A DNA stretch of 34,289 nucleotides from an uncultured Selenomonas sp. (GCA_905234515.1 CAJOIN010000009.1:1-34289), one strand, 5' to 3'. Counted from the first letter of the stretch, positions 8,515 to 17,361 are shown. Numbers and translations are program-made. The notes: a model not told the origin generated them from the letters alone.

Positions 8515-9324
8515 TTATTTATCCAAAGCCTCGTGAGCTTGCTGCACCGTTGTAAAAATCAATTGCTCATCCACAGACTCTTCTTCTGCCTCACTCTTTG
8601 CCAGCCAGACCAAATACTCTATATTCCCCTCAGGTCCCTTAACAGGCGAGAAAGTGAGACCCTTGATAGCAAAGCCCAGTTCACGACTGAAGGAAACGAC
8701 CTTGTTAATCACTTCACGATGCACCTCAGGGTCACGCACTACACCCTTTTTGCCTACGTTCTCCCTGCCGGCCTCGAATTGTGGCTTGATAAGGGCTGCA
8801 ATTTCCCCATTTTCCTTCAAAAGCTCATAAGCCACAGGCAAGACCTTGGTAAGGGAAATAAAAGCCACATCTATGGAAGCAAAATCTATGGGACCCTCCA
8901 GCATATCCAAGGTCACATTGCGTATGTTGGTGCGCTCCATATTCACAACCCGCTCGTCAGTACGAAGCTTCCAGGCCAGCTGGCCATAGCCAACGTCTAT
9001 AGCATAAACCCGCAGAGCGCCATTTTGCAGCATGCAATCCGTAAAGCCTCCAGTGGAAGCACCAATATCAGCAGCCGTCTTGCCAGTCATGGTCAGTCCG
9101 AAGACATCCATAGCCTTGGCCAGCTTCAAGCCGCCACGGCTGACATAAGGAATATCACTGCCCAGCAGACGTATCTCAGCTTCTTTTTTGACAGTGGTTC
9201 CTGCTTTATCAACTTTTTGGCCATCCACCAGCACCTCGCCCGCCATAATCATGCGCTTAGCTCTTTCACGGCTGCCAGCCAGACCTCTTTCCACCAGAAG
9301 TGTATCTAATCTTTCCTTTGGCAT
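8515..9324 (-). CDS. tlyA: TlyA family rRNA 2'-O-methyltransferase
   Basis: TlyA proteins methylate cytidine 2'-O positions in rRNA; some members have been described as haemolysins, which probably reflects a side effect. The S4 RNA-binding domain covers residues 1-60 (RLDTLLVERGLAGSRERAKR). The FtsJ-like SAM-dependent domain follows, with ADIGASTGGFTDCML near residue 85 and YAIDVGYGQLAWKLR near 108. KPQFEA near 180 fits the family. At 269 aa it is full length. ATG 9324 has AAGGAAAA upstream. The dxs-tlyA-nadK order is conserved in Clostridia and Negativicutes. Confidence 0.93.
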   Translation of the reverse strand: MPKERLDTLLVERGLAGSRERAKRMIMAGEVLVDGQKVDKAGTTVKKEAEIRLLGSDIPYVSRGGLKLAKAMDVFGLTMTGKTAADIGASTGGFTDCMLQNGALRVYAIDVGYGQLAWKLRTDERVVNMERTNIRNVTLDMLEGPIDFASIDVAFISLTKVLPVAYELLKENGEIAALIKPQFEAGRENVGKKGVVRDPEVHREVINKVVSFSRELGFAIKGLTFSPVKGPEGNIEYLVWLAKSEAEEESVDEQLIFTTVQQAHEALDK

Positions 9325-9342
9325 ATATTTTTCCTTGCTCTA

Positions 9343-11226
9343 TCACTTTGACATAGCCTGTAATCTTGCACAGACCTTTTCCACTATATCCTCAGGCTGC
9401 AAGCCCACCAGCTTCAGCAATTCCTGACGGCTGCCCTGCTCCACAAAGGCGTCAGGCAGACCAAACCGCATAAGTCTGACAGGAAGATTGTGGTCTGCTA
9501 TAAATTCTGCCACAGCTGAACCAAAACCACCTGCCAGCACATTCTCTTCAATGGTTACCAACAGCCTCTTGCTTTTGCCGAATTCAACGAGAAGCTCTTC
9601 ATCCAAAGGTTTGACGAAACGCATATTGGCCAAAGCAGCCTTAATACCCTGCCCTGCCAAAAGTTCTGCTGTTTTTTGAGCAACACCGTTCATGACACCA
9701 ATGGAGAGAATAGCAATTTCCCCCTCACTGGAAATCACCTCAGCCTTTCCCACAGGAACAGGTGTAAAATCGCTCTGAAGCTCAACACCTACACCTGCGC
9801 CGCGGGGATAACGGATAGCCGAAGGCCCCTGCAGGGATACAGCCGTCCCCAGCATCTGACGCAGCTCATTTTCGTCCTTGGGAGCAAAGATGGTCATATT
9901 AGGCATATGGCGCAAGTATGAGAAATCAAAAACACCATGATGAGTAGGCCCGTCTTCCCCCACCAGTCCAGCTCTGTCCAAACAAAGGGTCACCGGCAGG
10001 TTCTGCAGACAAATATCGTGAAGAATCTGGTCATAACCGCGCTGGGCAAAAGTGGAGTAAAGGGCTACTACAGGATGCTTTCCGTCGGCAGCCATTCCTG
10101 CAGCCAAGGTTACCGCATGCTCTTCTGCAATTCCCACATCCAAGAAACGCTTAGGATACTTTTCCTTGAAGGCACTAAGTCCTGTACCGCTGGGCATGGC
10201 CGCCGTAATGGCTACTAAATCCTGTCTCGTTTCAGCCAAATCTATCAATGCCTGGCTGAAAACTGATGTATAGGATGGTGCTCCACCTGTCTTTTTTAAG
10301 CTTTCACCAGTGGAAACATCAAATTTCCCCACACCATGGAATTTCCCAGGGTTATTTTCAGCTGGAGTATACCCCTTTCCCTTCATGGTATGCACGTGAA
10401 GAAGAATCGGCCCACTCATCTCCCGCACACGGGTAAAGACCTCCTGCAAGAAACTGATGTTATGTCCATCCAAAGGACCAATGTAATGAAAGCCCATTTC
10501 CTCGAACAGGACTCCAGGAACAAGAACAGAACGAATTCCATCCTTGATCTGATTGGCAGTTTTCAACACCCGGCTGCCAATACGAGGAATACTTGAGAGC
10601 AGTTCTTCCACATCGTGCTTGGCCTGCTTGTATTGTGGAGCCAGCCGTATGCGGGAAAGATACTCACTCATAGCCCCCACATTGCGGTCAATGGACATCT
10701 CATTGTCGTTGAGAATTACGATAAGATCCTTGCCCAACTCCCCCGCATGATTCAGTGCCTCAAAAGCTTCCCCGCCGGTAAGTGCACCATCTCCAAGCAC
10801 AGCAATAACCTTGTTGTTTCTACCGCTTAAATCTCTGGAAACAGCCATTCCCAAAGCAGCAGAAATAGAAGTGCTGGCATGACCTACCCCAAAAGCATCA
10901 TACTTGGATTCACTCCTGTTGGGAAAGCCGGTTATGCCGCCCTTTTTACGCAGGGTCTTGAAGCTGTCACGCCTGCCAGTGAGTATTTTGTGGGTATAAG
11001 CCTGATGCCCCACATCCCAAACCAGCTTATCCTGGGGGAATTTAAACACACTGTACAAGGCCAGAGTCAGTTCCACGGTGCCCAGGCTGGGTGCCAGATG
11101 GCCGCCGTTTTTGGACACAGTTTCAATAATGAGCTGGCGTATTTCCTGTGCCAGGTTCTCCAACTCAAAGAGGGAATATTTTTTTATATCCTCAGGCTGA
11201 TTCAGCTTGGCTAGCAGCGGATACAT
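9343..11226 (-). CDS. dxs: 1-deoxy-D-xylulose-5-phosphate synthase
   Basis: DXS condenses pyruvate and glyceraldehyde-3-phosphate to start the MEP isoprenoid pathway, using thiamine diphosphate. The N-terminal GGHLAPSLGTVELTLAL, the thiamine-binding GDGALTGGEAFEALNHAG to ILNDNEMSI, and the pyrimidine-domain DRAGLVGEDGPTHHGVFD are all present. The track starts at 11244, where ATG overlaps the ispA stop. ATG 11226 (MYPLLAKLNQ) has AGGAAG upstream at good spacing and matches the usual DXS N-terminus, so I choose it (627 aa). Pairing with ispA places the first and a later step of isoprenoid synthesis together. Confidence 0.95.
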   Translation of the reverse strand: MYPLLAKLNQPEDIKKYSLFELENLAQEIRQLIIETVSKNGGHLAPSLGTVELTLALYSVFKFPQDKLVWDVGHQAYTHKILTGRRDSFKTLRKKGGITGFPNRSESKYDAFGVGHASTSISAALGMAVSRDLSGRNNKVIAVLGDGALTGGEAFEALNHAGELGKDLIVILNDNEMSIDRNVGAMSEYLSRIRLAPQYKQAKHDVEELLSSIPRIGSRVLKTANQIKDGIRSVLVPGVLFEEMGFHYIGPLDGHNISFLQEVFTRVREMSGPILLHVHTMKGKGYTPAENNPGKFHGVGKFDVSTGESLKKTGGAPSYTSVFSQALIDLAETRQDLVAITAAMPSGTGLSAFKEKYPKRFLDVGIAEEHAVTLAAGMAADGKHPVVALYSTFAQRGYDQILHDICLQNLPVTLCLDRAGLVGEDGPTHHGVFDFSYLRHMPNMTIFAPKDENELRQMLGTAVSLQGPSAIRYPRGAGVGVELQSDFTPVPVGKAEVISSEGEIAILSIGVMNGVAQKTAELLAGQGIKAALANMRFVKPLDEELLVEFGKSKRLLVTIEENVLAGGFGSAVAEFIADHNLPVRLMRFGLPDAFVEQGSRQELLKLVGLQPEDIVEKVCARLQAMSK

Positions 11227-11240
11227 AAAAGCACTTCCTG

Positions 11241-12119
11241 TCATTTTTTTCTTTTCAGCAGAGATTCTACAAGTTCACGCAGGAAACTTGCCTTATCTCC
11301 CAAAGGACTCAAGGAAGCAACTGCCTCATCAACCGTCTTTTGGGCTAATTCTCTGGCTTTATCCAAAGAGGTCAGCGTAACATAGGTAGACTTATCATTG
11401 CGCTCGTCACTGCCCACCGGCTTGCCTATAACCGCCTCGTCGCCTGTAACATCGAGAATGTCATCCGTAATCTGGAAAGCCAGACCAAATTTATCAGCAT
11501 AACTGGTAAGCGCTGCCAGTTGCTCCGAATCTGCCCCTGCCAAAATGGCACCACTGCGAATAGCAGCCCGGAATAAAGCCCCAGTCTTGCCCATATGCAG
11601 CTTCTGCAGAGTCTTAAGGTCTATTCTTTTCCCTTCAGATTCAAGGTCTAAAGCCTGTCCGCCAACCATACCGCTCTGACCGGCTGCTACGCTAAATTCC
11701 CTGACTACAGACAATTTTACAGCGTCAGAAACTCCCTCCTGCCGCAGAAGTACCTCAAAGGCAAGCGTAAGCAGTGCATCGCCGGCTAATATTGCCATGC
11801 CATCTCCATATACCTTATGGTTTGTCAGCTTGCCGCGACGATAATCATCATTATCCATAGCCGGAAGATCATCGTGGATAAGGGAATATGTATGTATCAT
11901 TTCAATAGCACAAGCAGAGGTCAGGAACTTATCTCCATCTCCCCCCACAGCATCAGCCGCAGCCATCAAAAGCATAGGGCGTATGCGCTTCCCCCCTGCC
12001 ATAAGGCTGTATTCCATTGCTTCTGCCAGTCTGCCTTCCAGGGATGGATTAGCCAGCAGCTCATTCTTCAGCTGATTTTCAACGGACTGCAGTCGCTTTT
12101 GCCAAAATTCCTCCACCAT
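11241..12119 (-). CDS. ispA: Farnesyl/geranyl diphosphate synthase
   Basis: This is an all-helical trans-prenyltransferase that extends DMAPP with IPP, most likely to farnesyl diphosphate for undecaprenyl and quinone side-chain synthesis. The first aspartate-rich motif appears as HDDLPAMDNDD near residue 84, with the two-residue insertion typical of bacterial FPP synthases. The second motif is QITDDILDVTGD near 215. MAGGKRIRPMLL and SDERNDKSTYVTL are further signatures. The 292-aa length is standard. ATG 12119 follows AGAGGAGAATTGAC, with the SD inside the end of xseB. Chain length cannot be proved from sequence alone. Confidence 0.93.
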   Translation of the reverse strand: MVEEFWQKRLQSVENQLKNELLANPSLEGRLAEAMEYSLMAGGKRIRPMLLMAAADAVGGDGDKFLTSACAIEMIHTYSLIHDDLPAMDNDDYRRGKLTNHKVYGDGMAILAGDALLTLAFEVLLRQEGVSDAVKLSVVREFSVAAGQSGMVGGQALDLESEGKRIDLKTLQKLHMGKTGALFRAAIRSGAILAGADSEQLAALTSYADKFGLAFQITDDILDVTGDEAVIGKPVGSDERNDKSTYVTLTSLDKARELAQKTVDEAVASLSPLGDKASFLRELVESLLKRKK

Positions 12120-12120
12120 G

Positions 12121-12360
12121 TCAATTCTCCTCTAAGACTAATTCTTTTTCTATGATTTTTCCTTCATTCTCCTGGACCATGATATCCATGGTCTTTTCCG
12201 CTCGCTCCAATGCTTTCAAACAATGCTGGGAGAGGGTAACACCTTCAGAATATGCTGCCATCAAGTCCTTAAGGCTGGTCTCACCATTTTCCATGGTCTC
12301 CACGATTTCTTCCAATCTGGCCAAAGATTCCTCAAAAGGCAATTCTTTTTTCCTAGGCAT
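12121..12360 (-). CDS. xseB: Exodeoxyribonuclease VII small subunit
   Basis: This small helical subunit partners XseA in exonuclease VII, which degrades single-stranded DNA. The conserved block FEESLARLEEIVETMENGETSLKDLMAAYSEG spans about residues 9-40. The track starts upstream at 12417, but those residues overlap xseA in another frame. ATG 12360 (MPRKKELPFEE) gives 79 aa, the usual size, with AAGGATGAAGGAG upstream. It begins 7 bp after the xseA stop and nearly abuts ispA, so the three are translated from one transcript. Confidence 0.94.
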   Translation of the reverse strand: MPRKKELPFEESLARLEEIVETMENGETSLKDLMAAYSEGVTLSQHCLKALERAEKTMDIMVQENEGKIIEKELVLEEN

Positions 12361-12367
12361 AACTCCT

Positions 12368-13570
12368 TCATCCTTTCTGCGCTGAAAGCGCTTCCACCCT
12401 GGCATTAAGGCAACCATCTTTTAAGGTAATCTTTAAGTCCTGACCTATAGATACTTCCTGGACACTGGTCAGCATCTTATCCTCTGCTTCGATTATACCA
12501 TAACCTCGTCTTAGCACCATAACAGGGCTAAGCATTTCCAATTTTTCCATTGCCATGGACAGGCGATGTTTCTTGTCAATTATAGAAGCATCCTTCAGTT
12601 GCTGCAGACGCATGGAAACCATATCCAGTCTTTGACGCCTGGCCTCCAAGTTTTTTTGAGGACTGCGCATAACAGGACGCGAAAGCAGGCTTTGAAGTTT
12701 TCCACGCCGTTCCTCTATACCACTGGCAAAAAGATTTCTTATGCGTCCTGATAAAACCTGCAAATGCCGTTGCATCTCCCTGCGGTCCGGCACAGCAAAT
12801 TCCGCTGCCTGGGAGGGAGTAGCCGCCCGCACATCGCTGACAAAATCAGTTAGCGAAAAATCAGTCTCGTGTCCCACTGCAGATATAACAGGAATCTTAG
12901 AAGCATAAACTGCTCTTACAACTTGTTCCTCATTGAAAGCTTGCAAATCCTCCATGGAACCGCCGCCCCGACCTACAATCATAGTATCCACAGGATAACT
13001 TTCGCTGAAGAAACGTATAGCCTCCGCTATCTGCTCCGCTGCTCCCTCTCCCTGAACCTGTACAGGGTAAAGGACCAGCTGAACCAAGGGCCAGCGGTGG
13101 GAAACCACATGATAAATATCCCTTAACACGGCTCCGGCAGAAGAAGTAACCACACCGATTTTCTTAGGAAACCGAGGCAGTTTCTGCTTGTGTTCTTCAT
13201 CAAACAGTCCCTCTGATGTCAGCTTTTTTTTCAGCTGTTCAAAGGCCAGTGCCAAATCTCCAGCTCCCTCAGGCGCCAAAGAATCAACATAAAGCTGATA
13301 AACGCCATCCCGCTCATAGACAGCAATACTGCCTCCGGCAATGACCTGCAATCCATTGGCAGGCATAAAACGCAGATGCTGAGCCCGACTGCGAAACATC
13401 ACGCATTTAAGGGAGGAACTGCTATCCTTAAGGGTAAAATAACAGTGACCGGAGGGATATTTCTTAAAATTCGAGATTTCCCCTCTTACTAGAGTCTGCT
13501 GCAGGGGCAGTTCTCCAGCAATGAGATTTTTCAAATATAAGTTAATCTCGCTTACACTATGTATGCCCAC
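12368..13570 (-). CDS. xseA: Exodeoxyribonuclease VII large subunit
   Basis: This is the catalytic subunit of exonuclease VII. The N-terminal OB fold contains VRGEISNFKKYPSGHCYFTLKD. The catalytic region carries KIGVVTSSAGAVLRDI, VGRGGGSMEDLQAFNEE and SAVGHETDFSL. A long coiled-coil stretch follows and binds XseB. The end, VLRRGYGIIEAED, is typical. Three in-frame GTG codons are possible starts; I choose GTG 13570 (MGIHSVSEIN) because GGGGGAGGG lies 4-6 nt upstream and homologues begin there. This gives 400 aa. The gene is the first after the nusB terminator. Confidence 0.94.
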   Translation of the reverse strand: MGIHSVSEINLYLKNLIAGELPLQQTLVRGEISNFKKYPSGHCYFTLKDSSSSLKCVMFRSRAQHLRFMPANGLQVIAGGSIAVYERDGVYQLYVDSLAPEGAGDLALAFEQLKKKLTSEGLFDEEHKQKLPRFPKKIGVVTSSAGAVLRDIYHVVSHRWPLVQLVLYPVQVQGEGAAEQIAEAIRFFSESYPVDTMIVGRGGGSMEDLQAFNEEQVVRAVYASKIPVISAVGHETDFSLTDFVSDVRAATPSQAAEFAVPDRREMQRHLQVLSGRIRNLFASGIEERRGKLQSLLSRPVMRSPQKNLEARRQRLDMVSMRLQQLKDASIIDKKHRLSMAMEKLEMLSPVMVLRRGYGIIEAEDKMLTSVQEVSIGQDLKITLKDGCLNARVEALSAQKG

Positions 13571-13601
13571 AGACACCCTCCCCCGCACTTATGACGCGCA
13601 T

Positions 13602-13635
13602 AAGAAAAGCCAGACTACAAAAGATGCTGTCTGGC
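13602..13635 (-). terminator. Terminator after nusB
   Basis: A 7-bp stem, GCCAGAC (13609-13615) with GTCTGGC (13629-13635), is followed on the minus strand by TTTTCTTA. It lies between nusB and xseA and should separate the asp23-amaP-nusB unit from the xseA train, perhaps incompletely because the stem is short. Confidence 0.65.
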
Positions 13636-13655
13636 CTCCCCGAGTCTAAAATTCA

Positions 13656-14090
13656 TCAGTCTTTCTTAACTAGCGCATTCAAGATGCCATTGATATATCG
13701 TCCCGAATCGTCAGTACCATACTTCTTTGCCAGTTCCACAGCCTCATTGATGGCAATCCCAGGAGCCAGTTTATCCTCTGCGAAACACATTTCAAATACA
13801 GCCAGTCGTGCCAGATTGCGGTCAACAGCAGCCATACGCTCCAGCTTCCACCCTTTTGCATGGCTGGAAATCATGCTGTCGATTTCTTCCAGATGGCTTC
13901 TGGTCCCCGACACCAAGGACTCCACATAACTACGGTCCTTTTTAGTCAAAGGCTCTCCTTCAGCTTCACTAAAAGCTGTATCAATAGCTAAGGTTTCATA
14001 TGCTTCTCTCTGCTTTTCCTCATCAGGACGGTTGAAATCTAACTGGAAAAGCGCTTGCAGAGCAGCTTCCCTTGCTTGTCTACGACTCAT
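13656..14090 (-). CDS. nusB: Transcription antitermination factor NusB
   Basis: NusB binds boxA RNA with S10 (NusE) and promotes antitermination of rRNA operons. The N-terminus SRRQAREAALQALFQLDFN and the C-terminal VDRNLARLAVFEMCF and APGIAINEAVELAKKYG are diagnostic. The 144-aa length is typical. The SD before ATG 14090 is weak (AAAGG about 15 nt upstream), so translation may be coupled to the gene before it. The position after asp23/amaP-type genes is common in Firmicutes. Confidence 0.95.
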   Translation of the reverse strand: MSRRQAREAALQALFQLDFNRPDEEKQREAYETLAIDTAFSEAEGEPLTKKDRSYVESLVSGTRSHLEEIDSMISSHAKGWKLERMAAVDRNLARLAVFEMCFAEDKLAPGIAINEAVELAKKYGTDDSGRYINGILNALVKKD

Positions 14091-14101
14091 ATCTTATTTC
14101 G

Positions 14102-14404
14102 TTACCTTTCTTTCCTAAAATCATAATCTGTATAGTCAGTACCATTACGTCCCCGGTAGCGCTGAAAACTTACAGGCAGGAATCTTGCCAGGCCTGCCTT
14201 GAAATCCAGCCAGGCATCAGCCTTATTGTCATATTCGTTGCCCAACCATAGGCCGACAAAACCAAAAAATAAAACAAATAAAGTCTGCCAAAAGCCAAAA
14301 ATCAGCATACAAACGGCAACAATAACTCCTGCCATAAGCCCCAGACTGGCGCCACGATGTTCCTGCCAAAGATGCAGCAGTTCGCTTTGAAGTTCGGCCT
14401 TCAT
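14102..14404 (-). CDS. DUF2273 small membrane protein
   Basis: A protein of about 100 aa with two adjacent hydrophobic segments (GASLGLMAGVIVAVCMLIFG and FWQTLFVLFFGFVGLWLG) matches the DUF2273 family, which is almost always encoded beside Asp23 and AmaP. Its function is not established. The tail DFRKER is basic and likely cytoplasmic. ATG 14404, with AAGGTGG 9 nt upstream, is preferred over the overlapping GTG codons used by the track (14413). It probably belongs to an Asp23-related membrane complex. Confidence 0.82.
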   Translation of the reverse strand: MKAELQSELLHLWQEHRGASLGLMAGVIVAVCMLIFGFWQTLFVLFFGFVGLWLGNEYDNKADAWLDFKAGLARFLPVSFQRYRGRNGTDYTDYDFRKER

Positions 14405-14418
14405 ACGCACCACCCACC

Positions 14419-14988
14419 TTAAACTACACGATGCTTCCTGTCAGGCGAAGCATTGGTAATATCTGCAATCGTAACTTCCACTGGCACCTGTCCATAGCCA
14501 AGGACCTTTGAAAGATGGCTGCTAACCAGCTCAGACGCCGCTGCCGAGACATCTGCCACATTGCACTCCTGCCCAATAATCAGGGAAAGAGACACAGACA
14601 AGGGGGACTCCCCTTCTTTTTTGACAGAAAAAACCTTCACTTTGGCATCACGCACACCACGAATGTCGCGAACCAGCTTGTCTACCAAGCCGCGCACAGC
14701 ATCCAGAGCCACACCTACTTCTCCTGCCTGGCTTTTCACCATAACAAGCTCACCACGAGAAACGGCCTTAGGTGTATGACGACTGAAAGACAACAGCAAA
14801 AGATGCAGGCTGACCAAAAGGACCACCACAGCTCCTGCCATAGTCTCGGTTCTGCCCAAGGCAAAACGCAGTTCATTAAGCCAGTAATGCTCCGGCACGA
14901 TTTGCAGACATACAGCCAGCACCCCCAGGGAAAGCACGACCATAAACACTGTGAAAACAAATAAGAAAAATCGATTAATGATCCCCAT
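14419..14988 (-). CDS. amaP: Alkaline shock response membrane anchor protein AmaP
   Basis: AmaP anchors Asp23-family proteins at the membrane in staphylococci. This 189-aa protein has two N-terminal membrane helices (about residues 5-28 and 50-68). A cytoplasmic domain related to Asp23 follows, with VSRGELVMVKSQAGEVGVALDAVRGLVDK and VPVEVTIADIT. The SD AGGGGCTTGGTAA precedes ATG 14988. Its placement between asp23 and DUF2273 is the classical arrangement. The role in cell-envelope stress is known from other species and inferred here. Confidence 0.85.
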   Translation of the reverse strand: MGIINRFFLFVFTVFMVVLSLGVLAVCLQIVPEHYWLNELRFALGRTETMAGAVVVLLVSLHLLLLSFSRHTPKAVSRGELVMVKSQAGEVGVALDAVRGLVDKLVRDIRGVRDAKVKVFSVKKEGESPLSVSLSLIIGQECNVADVSAAASELVSSHLSKVLGYGQVPVEVTIADITNASPDRKHRVV

Positions 14989-15045
14989 TTACCAAGCCCC
15001 TATTCTGCCTCCCTGACGGGAAATCTGAAGTATAGAATCACGACA

Positions 15046-15447
15046 TTATCTTACGCGAATCTCTTCGGGCTTGTTTTCATCGTCAGGGAATCCTACTCCC
15101 TGAACGTGAATATTTACTTCCACTACAGACAGTCCGGTCATAGTCTCTATAGCCTGCTTGACATTTTCCTGGGCAGCCAGTGCCACATCAGGAATACGGA
15201 CGCCATATTTCACAATGATGTAGAGGTCAACGGCAGCTTCTTTTTCGCCCACTTCAACCTTTACCCCTTTGGCAAAGTTCCTGCGGCCCAGCATTTCAGC
15301 AATACCTCCGGCAATACCACCGCTCATGCCGGCAATGCCTTCCACTTCGGTTGCTGCAAGACCGGCAATAATGCTGACCACTTCATCTGCGATACGAATC
15401 GTTCCCAGGGAGTTATCCTTCTGTACAGTTTCTTTTTCGTTAGCCAT
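15046..15447 (-). CDS. Asp23/Gls24 family envelope stress protein
   Basis: This 133-aa soluble protein carries the Asp23 fold: GTIRIADEVVSIIAGLAATEVEGIAGM at the N-terminus, then VGEKEAAVDLYIIVKYGVRIPDVALAAQENVKQAIETMTGLSVVEVNIHVQGV. Such proteins are abundant and are tethered to the membrane by AmaP. A strong SD (GAGGAGG) precedes ATG 15447. It opens a transcript through amaP, DUF2273 and nusB. The 204-bp region upstream contains the efp terminator and AT-rich sequence, but I could not pick a convincing promoter there. Confidence 0.92.
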   Translation of the reverse strand: MANEKETVQKDNSLGTIRIADEVVSIIAGLAATEVEGIAGMSGGIAGGIAEMLGRRNFAKGVKVEVGEKEAAVDLYIIVKYGVRIPDVALAAQENVKQAIETMTGLSVVEVNIHVQGVGFPDDENKPEEIRVR

Positions 15448-15599
15448 GTTGAAAACCTCCTCGACCTTTTAGACTGCTTTTAGCTGATATTAAAAAACTA
15501 CACTTATAATTAATGTTTTATATTCTATACGGTCTTGCAATATTCCTTCTATGGCGCAAAAACTTGAAAACTTGCTGATGGCAGGCTACCTGTGCTCTT

Positions 15600-15639
15600 A
15601 CAGAAAAACTGCCGTACCATGCCTTGATGATACGGCAGT
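15600..15639 (-). terminator. Rho-independent terminator after efp
   Basis: ACTGCCGTA and TACGGCAGT pair over 9 bp (15608-15616 with 15631-15639). Pairing extends inward by four more pairs on the RNA, including one G-U, to a 6-nt loop. On the minus strand TTTTTC follows. It lies 12 bp beyond the efp stop. Confidence 0.9.
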
Positions 15640-15651
15640 CACCTTCTGCTC

Positions 15652-16209
15652 TTAAGCGCGCTCGATATAATTGCCCGTACGGGTATCAATGCGGAGCGTG
15701 TCACCCTCATTGACGAAGAGCGGCACACGAACCTCATAGCCAGTCTCCACCTTAGCCATCTTGGTAGCACCGGTGGCAGTGTTGCCCTTCACGCTGGGCT
15801 CACACTCAATAACCTTCAGGTTTACGGAGTTAGGCAGGGTAATACCAATGATGCGGCCCTTGAAGGACTGGAGAGTAACCTCCATGTTCTCCATCAAGTA
15901 GTTGAGAGCATCACCAAGCTGCTCCTTATTGAGCTCAGACTGCTCATAGGACTCCATGTCCATGAAAGTGTACATACCGTCAGCCTCATAGAGGAACTGC
16001 ATATTGCGGTTCTCAAGGTGTGCAGCCGGCATCTTCTCGTTGGGGTTAAAAGTACGCTCAACCACAGCACCAGTCTCTACATTCTTAATCTTGGTGCGAA
16101 CGAAAGCTGCGCCTTTGCCCGGCTTTACATGCTGGAAATCTACAATCTGCCAAACACCGCCATCAATCTCAATAGTGAGGCCTGTGCGGAAATCTGTACT
16201 GTTAATCAT
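15652..16209 (-). CDS. efp: Translation elongation factor P
   Basis: EF-P relieves ribosome stalling at proline runs. The protein has the three-domain EF-P sequence: FRTGLTIEIDGGVWQIVDFQHVKPGKGAAF at the start, NMQFLYEADGMYTFMDMESYEQ in domain II and a C-terminal VRVPLFVNEGDTLRIDTRTGNYIERA. The loop residue is Lys32 (PGKG), the position modified in many bacteria. The track extends to 16251, but ATG 16209 has GGAGGG upstream and gives 185 aa, the exact family length. It has its own promoter and terminator, consistent with a strongly expressed single gene. Confidence 0.96.
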   Translation of the reverse strand: MINSTDFRTGLTIEIDGGVWQIVDFQHVKPGKGAAFVRTKIKNVETGAVVERTFNPNEKMPAAHLENRNMQFLYEADGMYTFMDMESYEQSELNKEQLGDALNYLMENMEVTLQSFKGRIIGITLPNSVNLKVIECEPSVKGNTATGATKMAKVETGYEVRVPLFVNEGDTLRIDTRTGNYIERA

Positions 16210-16262
16210 TAAACTATGCCCTCCAAATATTTGCGATACGCTTTTTTGCAATGATGTTATCT

Positions 16263-16291
16263 ATTATAGATTATTTTCGCCCTGAATTCAA
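16263..16291 (-). promoter_or_regulatory. Putative efp promoter
   Basis: On the minus strand TTGAAT (16291-16286), a 17-bp spacer and a perfect TATAAT (16268-16263) are seen. The -35 overlaps the stop codon of the upstream aminopeptidase gene. A leader of about 50 nt would precede efp. Confidence 0.7.
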
Positions 16292-17361
16292 CGAATTTCT
16301 ATAAAATCCTTATTGGCACAGGTAAGAGCCTCGCTGCCACTCTCCGTCACCAAGACTGTATCCTCTATGCGCAGGCCGCCCCAGCCAGGAATGTAAACCC
16401 CGGGCTCATCAGTAACCAGCATACCCGGCTGCAAGCTCTCGCAAGTGCTCTTACTGGACAGACGGGGAGACTCATGGATTTCCAGTCCAAGGCTGTGTCC
16501 CAAACCATGGCCGAAGTATTTCCCCAAATCATCCTTATCCAAAGCTTCTCTTACAGCCAAATCCACGGTCTTACCAGAAGCACCTGGCTTAATAAGGCCA
16601 AGGGCCATTTTCTGGGCATCCAGCACCTTATTGTAAATAAAGCGCTGCCTGTCGCTGGCCTCACCCACACATATAGTTCTGGTAATATCCGAGCAATAGC
16701 CCTGATACATGCCGCCAAAATCCATAGTGACAAGTTCTCCTGCTTCAATCACCTTGTCAGTAGCTGTGCCATGGGGCAAGCTCCCCCGCAAGCCAGAAGC
16801 CACAATGGTAGTAAAGGAAGGCTTTTCTGAGCCGTTTTCCCTCATGGCATTTTCCAGCCGGGCTGCCACTGCCAACTCCGTAACACCTGGCTTTATATAG
16901 GTGAGTACTTCTTCAAAAGCCTTGTCGGCAATCTGGCAGGCCCTGCGGATATAAGAAATTTCTTCCTTATCCTTAATCTCCCGCAGCTTATCAAGATGAA
17001 GCGCAGTGGTAAACTCTACGCCCGTTAAAAGCTCCGTCAGCTTTTGGAAATCATCATAGATAAGGGCATTGCCCTCAAAAGCCACTTTTTGGCAGCCAAA
17101 GGACTTTACAACTTCTGTAGTTTTGGACAAAAGCCCTTCCTGCTGCTCCACAATCTCAAAAAGAGGTGCCTGCTGTCCCGCCTGTTCAGTATAGCGGTTG
17201 TCCGTAATGAGTGCTGCCTTGTCCTTGGAGATTACCAGCGTAGTATCATCTCCCCGGAATCCACTGAAATAATGAAGGTTCACATATTTAGTGACCACCA
17301 CTGCATCCAGCCCCTGCTCTTCAAGCAAGGCGCGTATAGCCTCAAGACGGCGTTCTATCAT
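16288..17361 (-). CDS. M24 family Xaa-Pro aminopeptidase
   Basis: This cytosolic dimetal peptidase probably releases N-terminal residues preceding proline. A creatinase-type N-terminal domain (YFSGFRGDDTTLVIS) is followed by the pita-bread catalytic domain. Its metal-ligand motifs are TMDFGG, CSDITRTI, GHGLGHSLGLEIHE, TDEPGVY and GGLRIEDTVLV. At 357 aa it matches the short bacterial YqhT/PepQ-like enzymes. ATG 17361 follows AGAGGTAATACCT. The aroQ-peptidase-efp order matches B. subtilis yqhS-yqhT-efp. Whether it is an aminopeptidase or a dipeptidase (prolidase) cannot be decided by sight. Confidence 0.92.
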   Translation of the reverse strand: MIERRLEAIRALLEEQGLDAVVVTKYVNLHYFSGFRGDDTTLVISKDKAALITDNRYTEQAGQQAPLFEIVEQQEGLLSKTTEVVKSFGCQKVAFEGNALIYDDFQKLTELLTGVEFTTALHLDKLREIKDKEEISYIRRACQIADKAFEEVLTYIKPGVTELAVAARLENAMRENGSEKPSFTTIVASGLRGSLPHGTATDKVIEAGELVTMDFGGMYQGYCSDITRTICVGEASDRQRFIYNKVLDAQKMALGLIKPGASGKTVDLAVREALDKDDLGKYFGHGLGHSLGLEIHESPRLSSKSTCESLQPGMLVTDEPGVYIPGWGGLRIEDTVLVTESGSEALTCANKDFIEIR

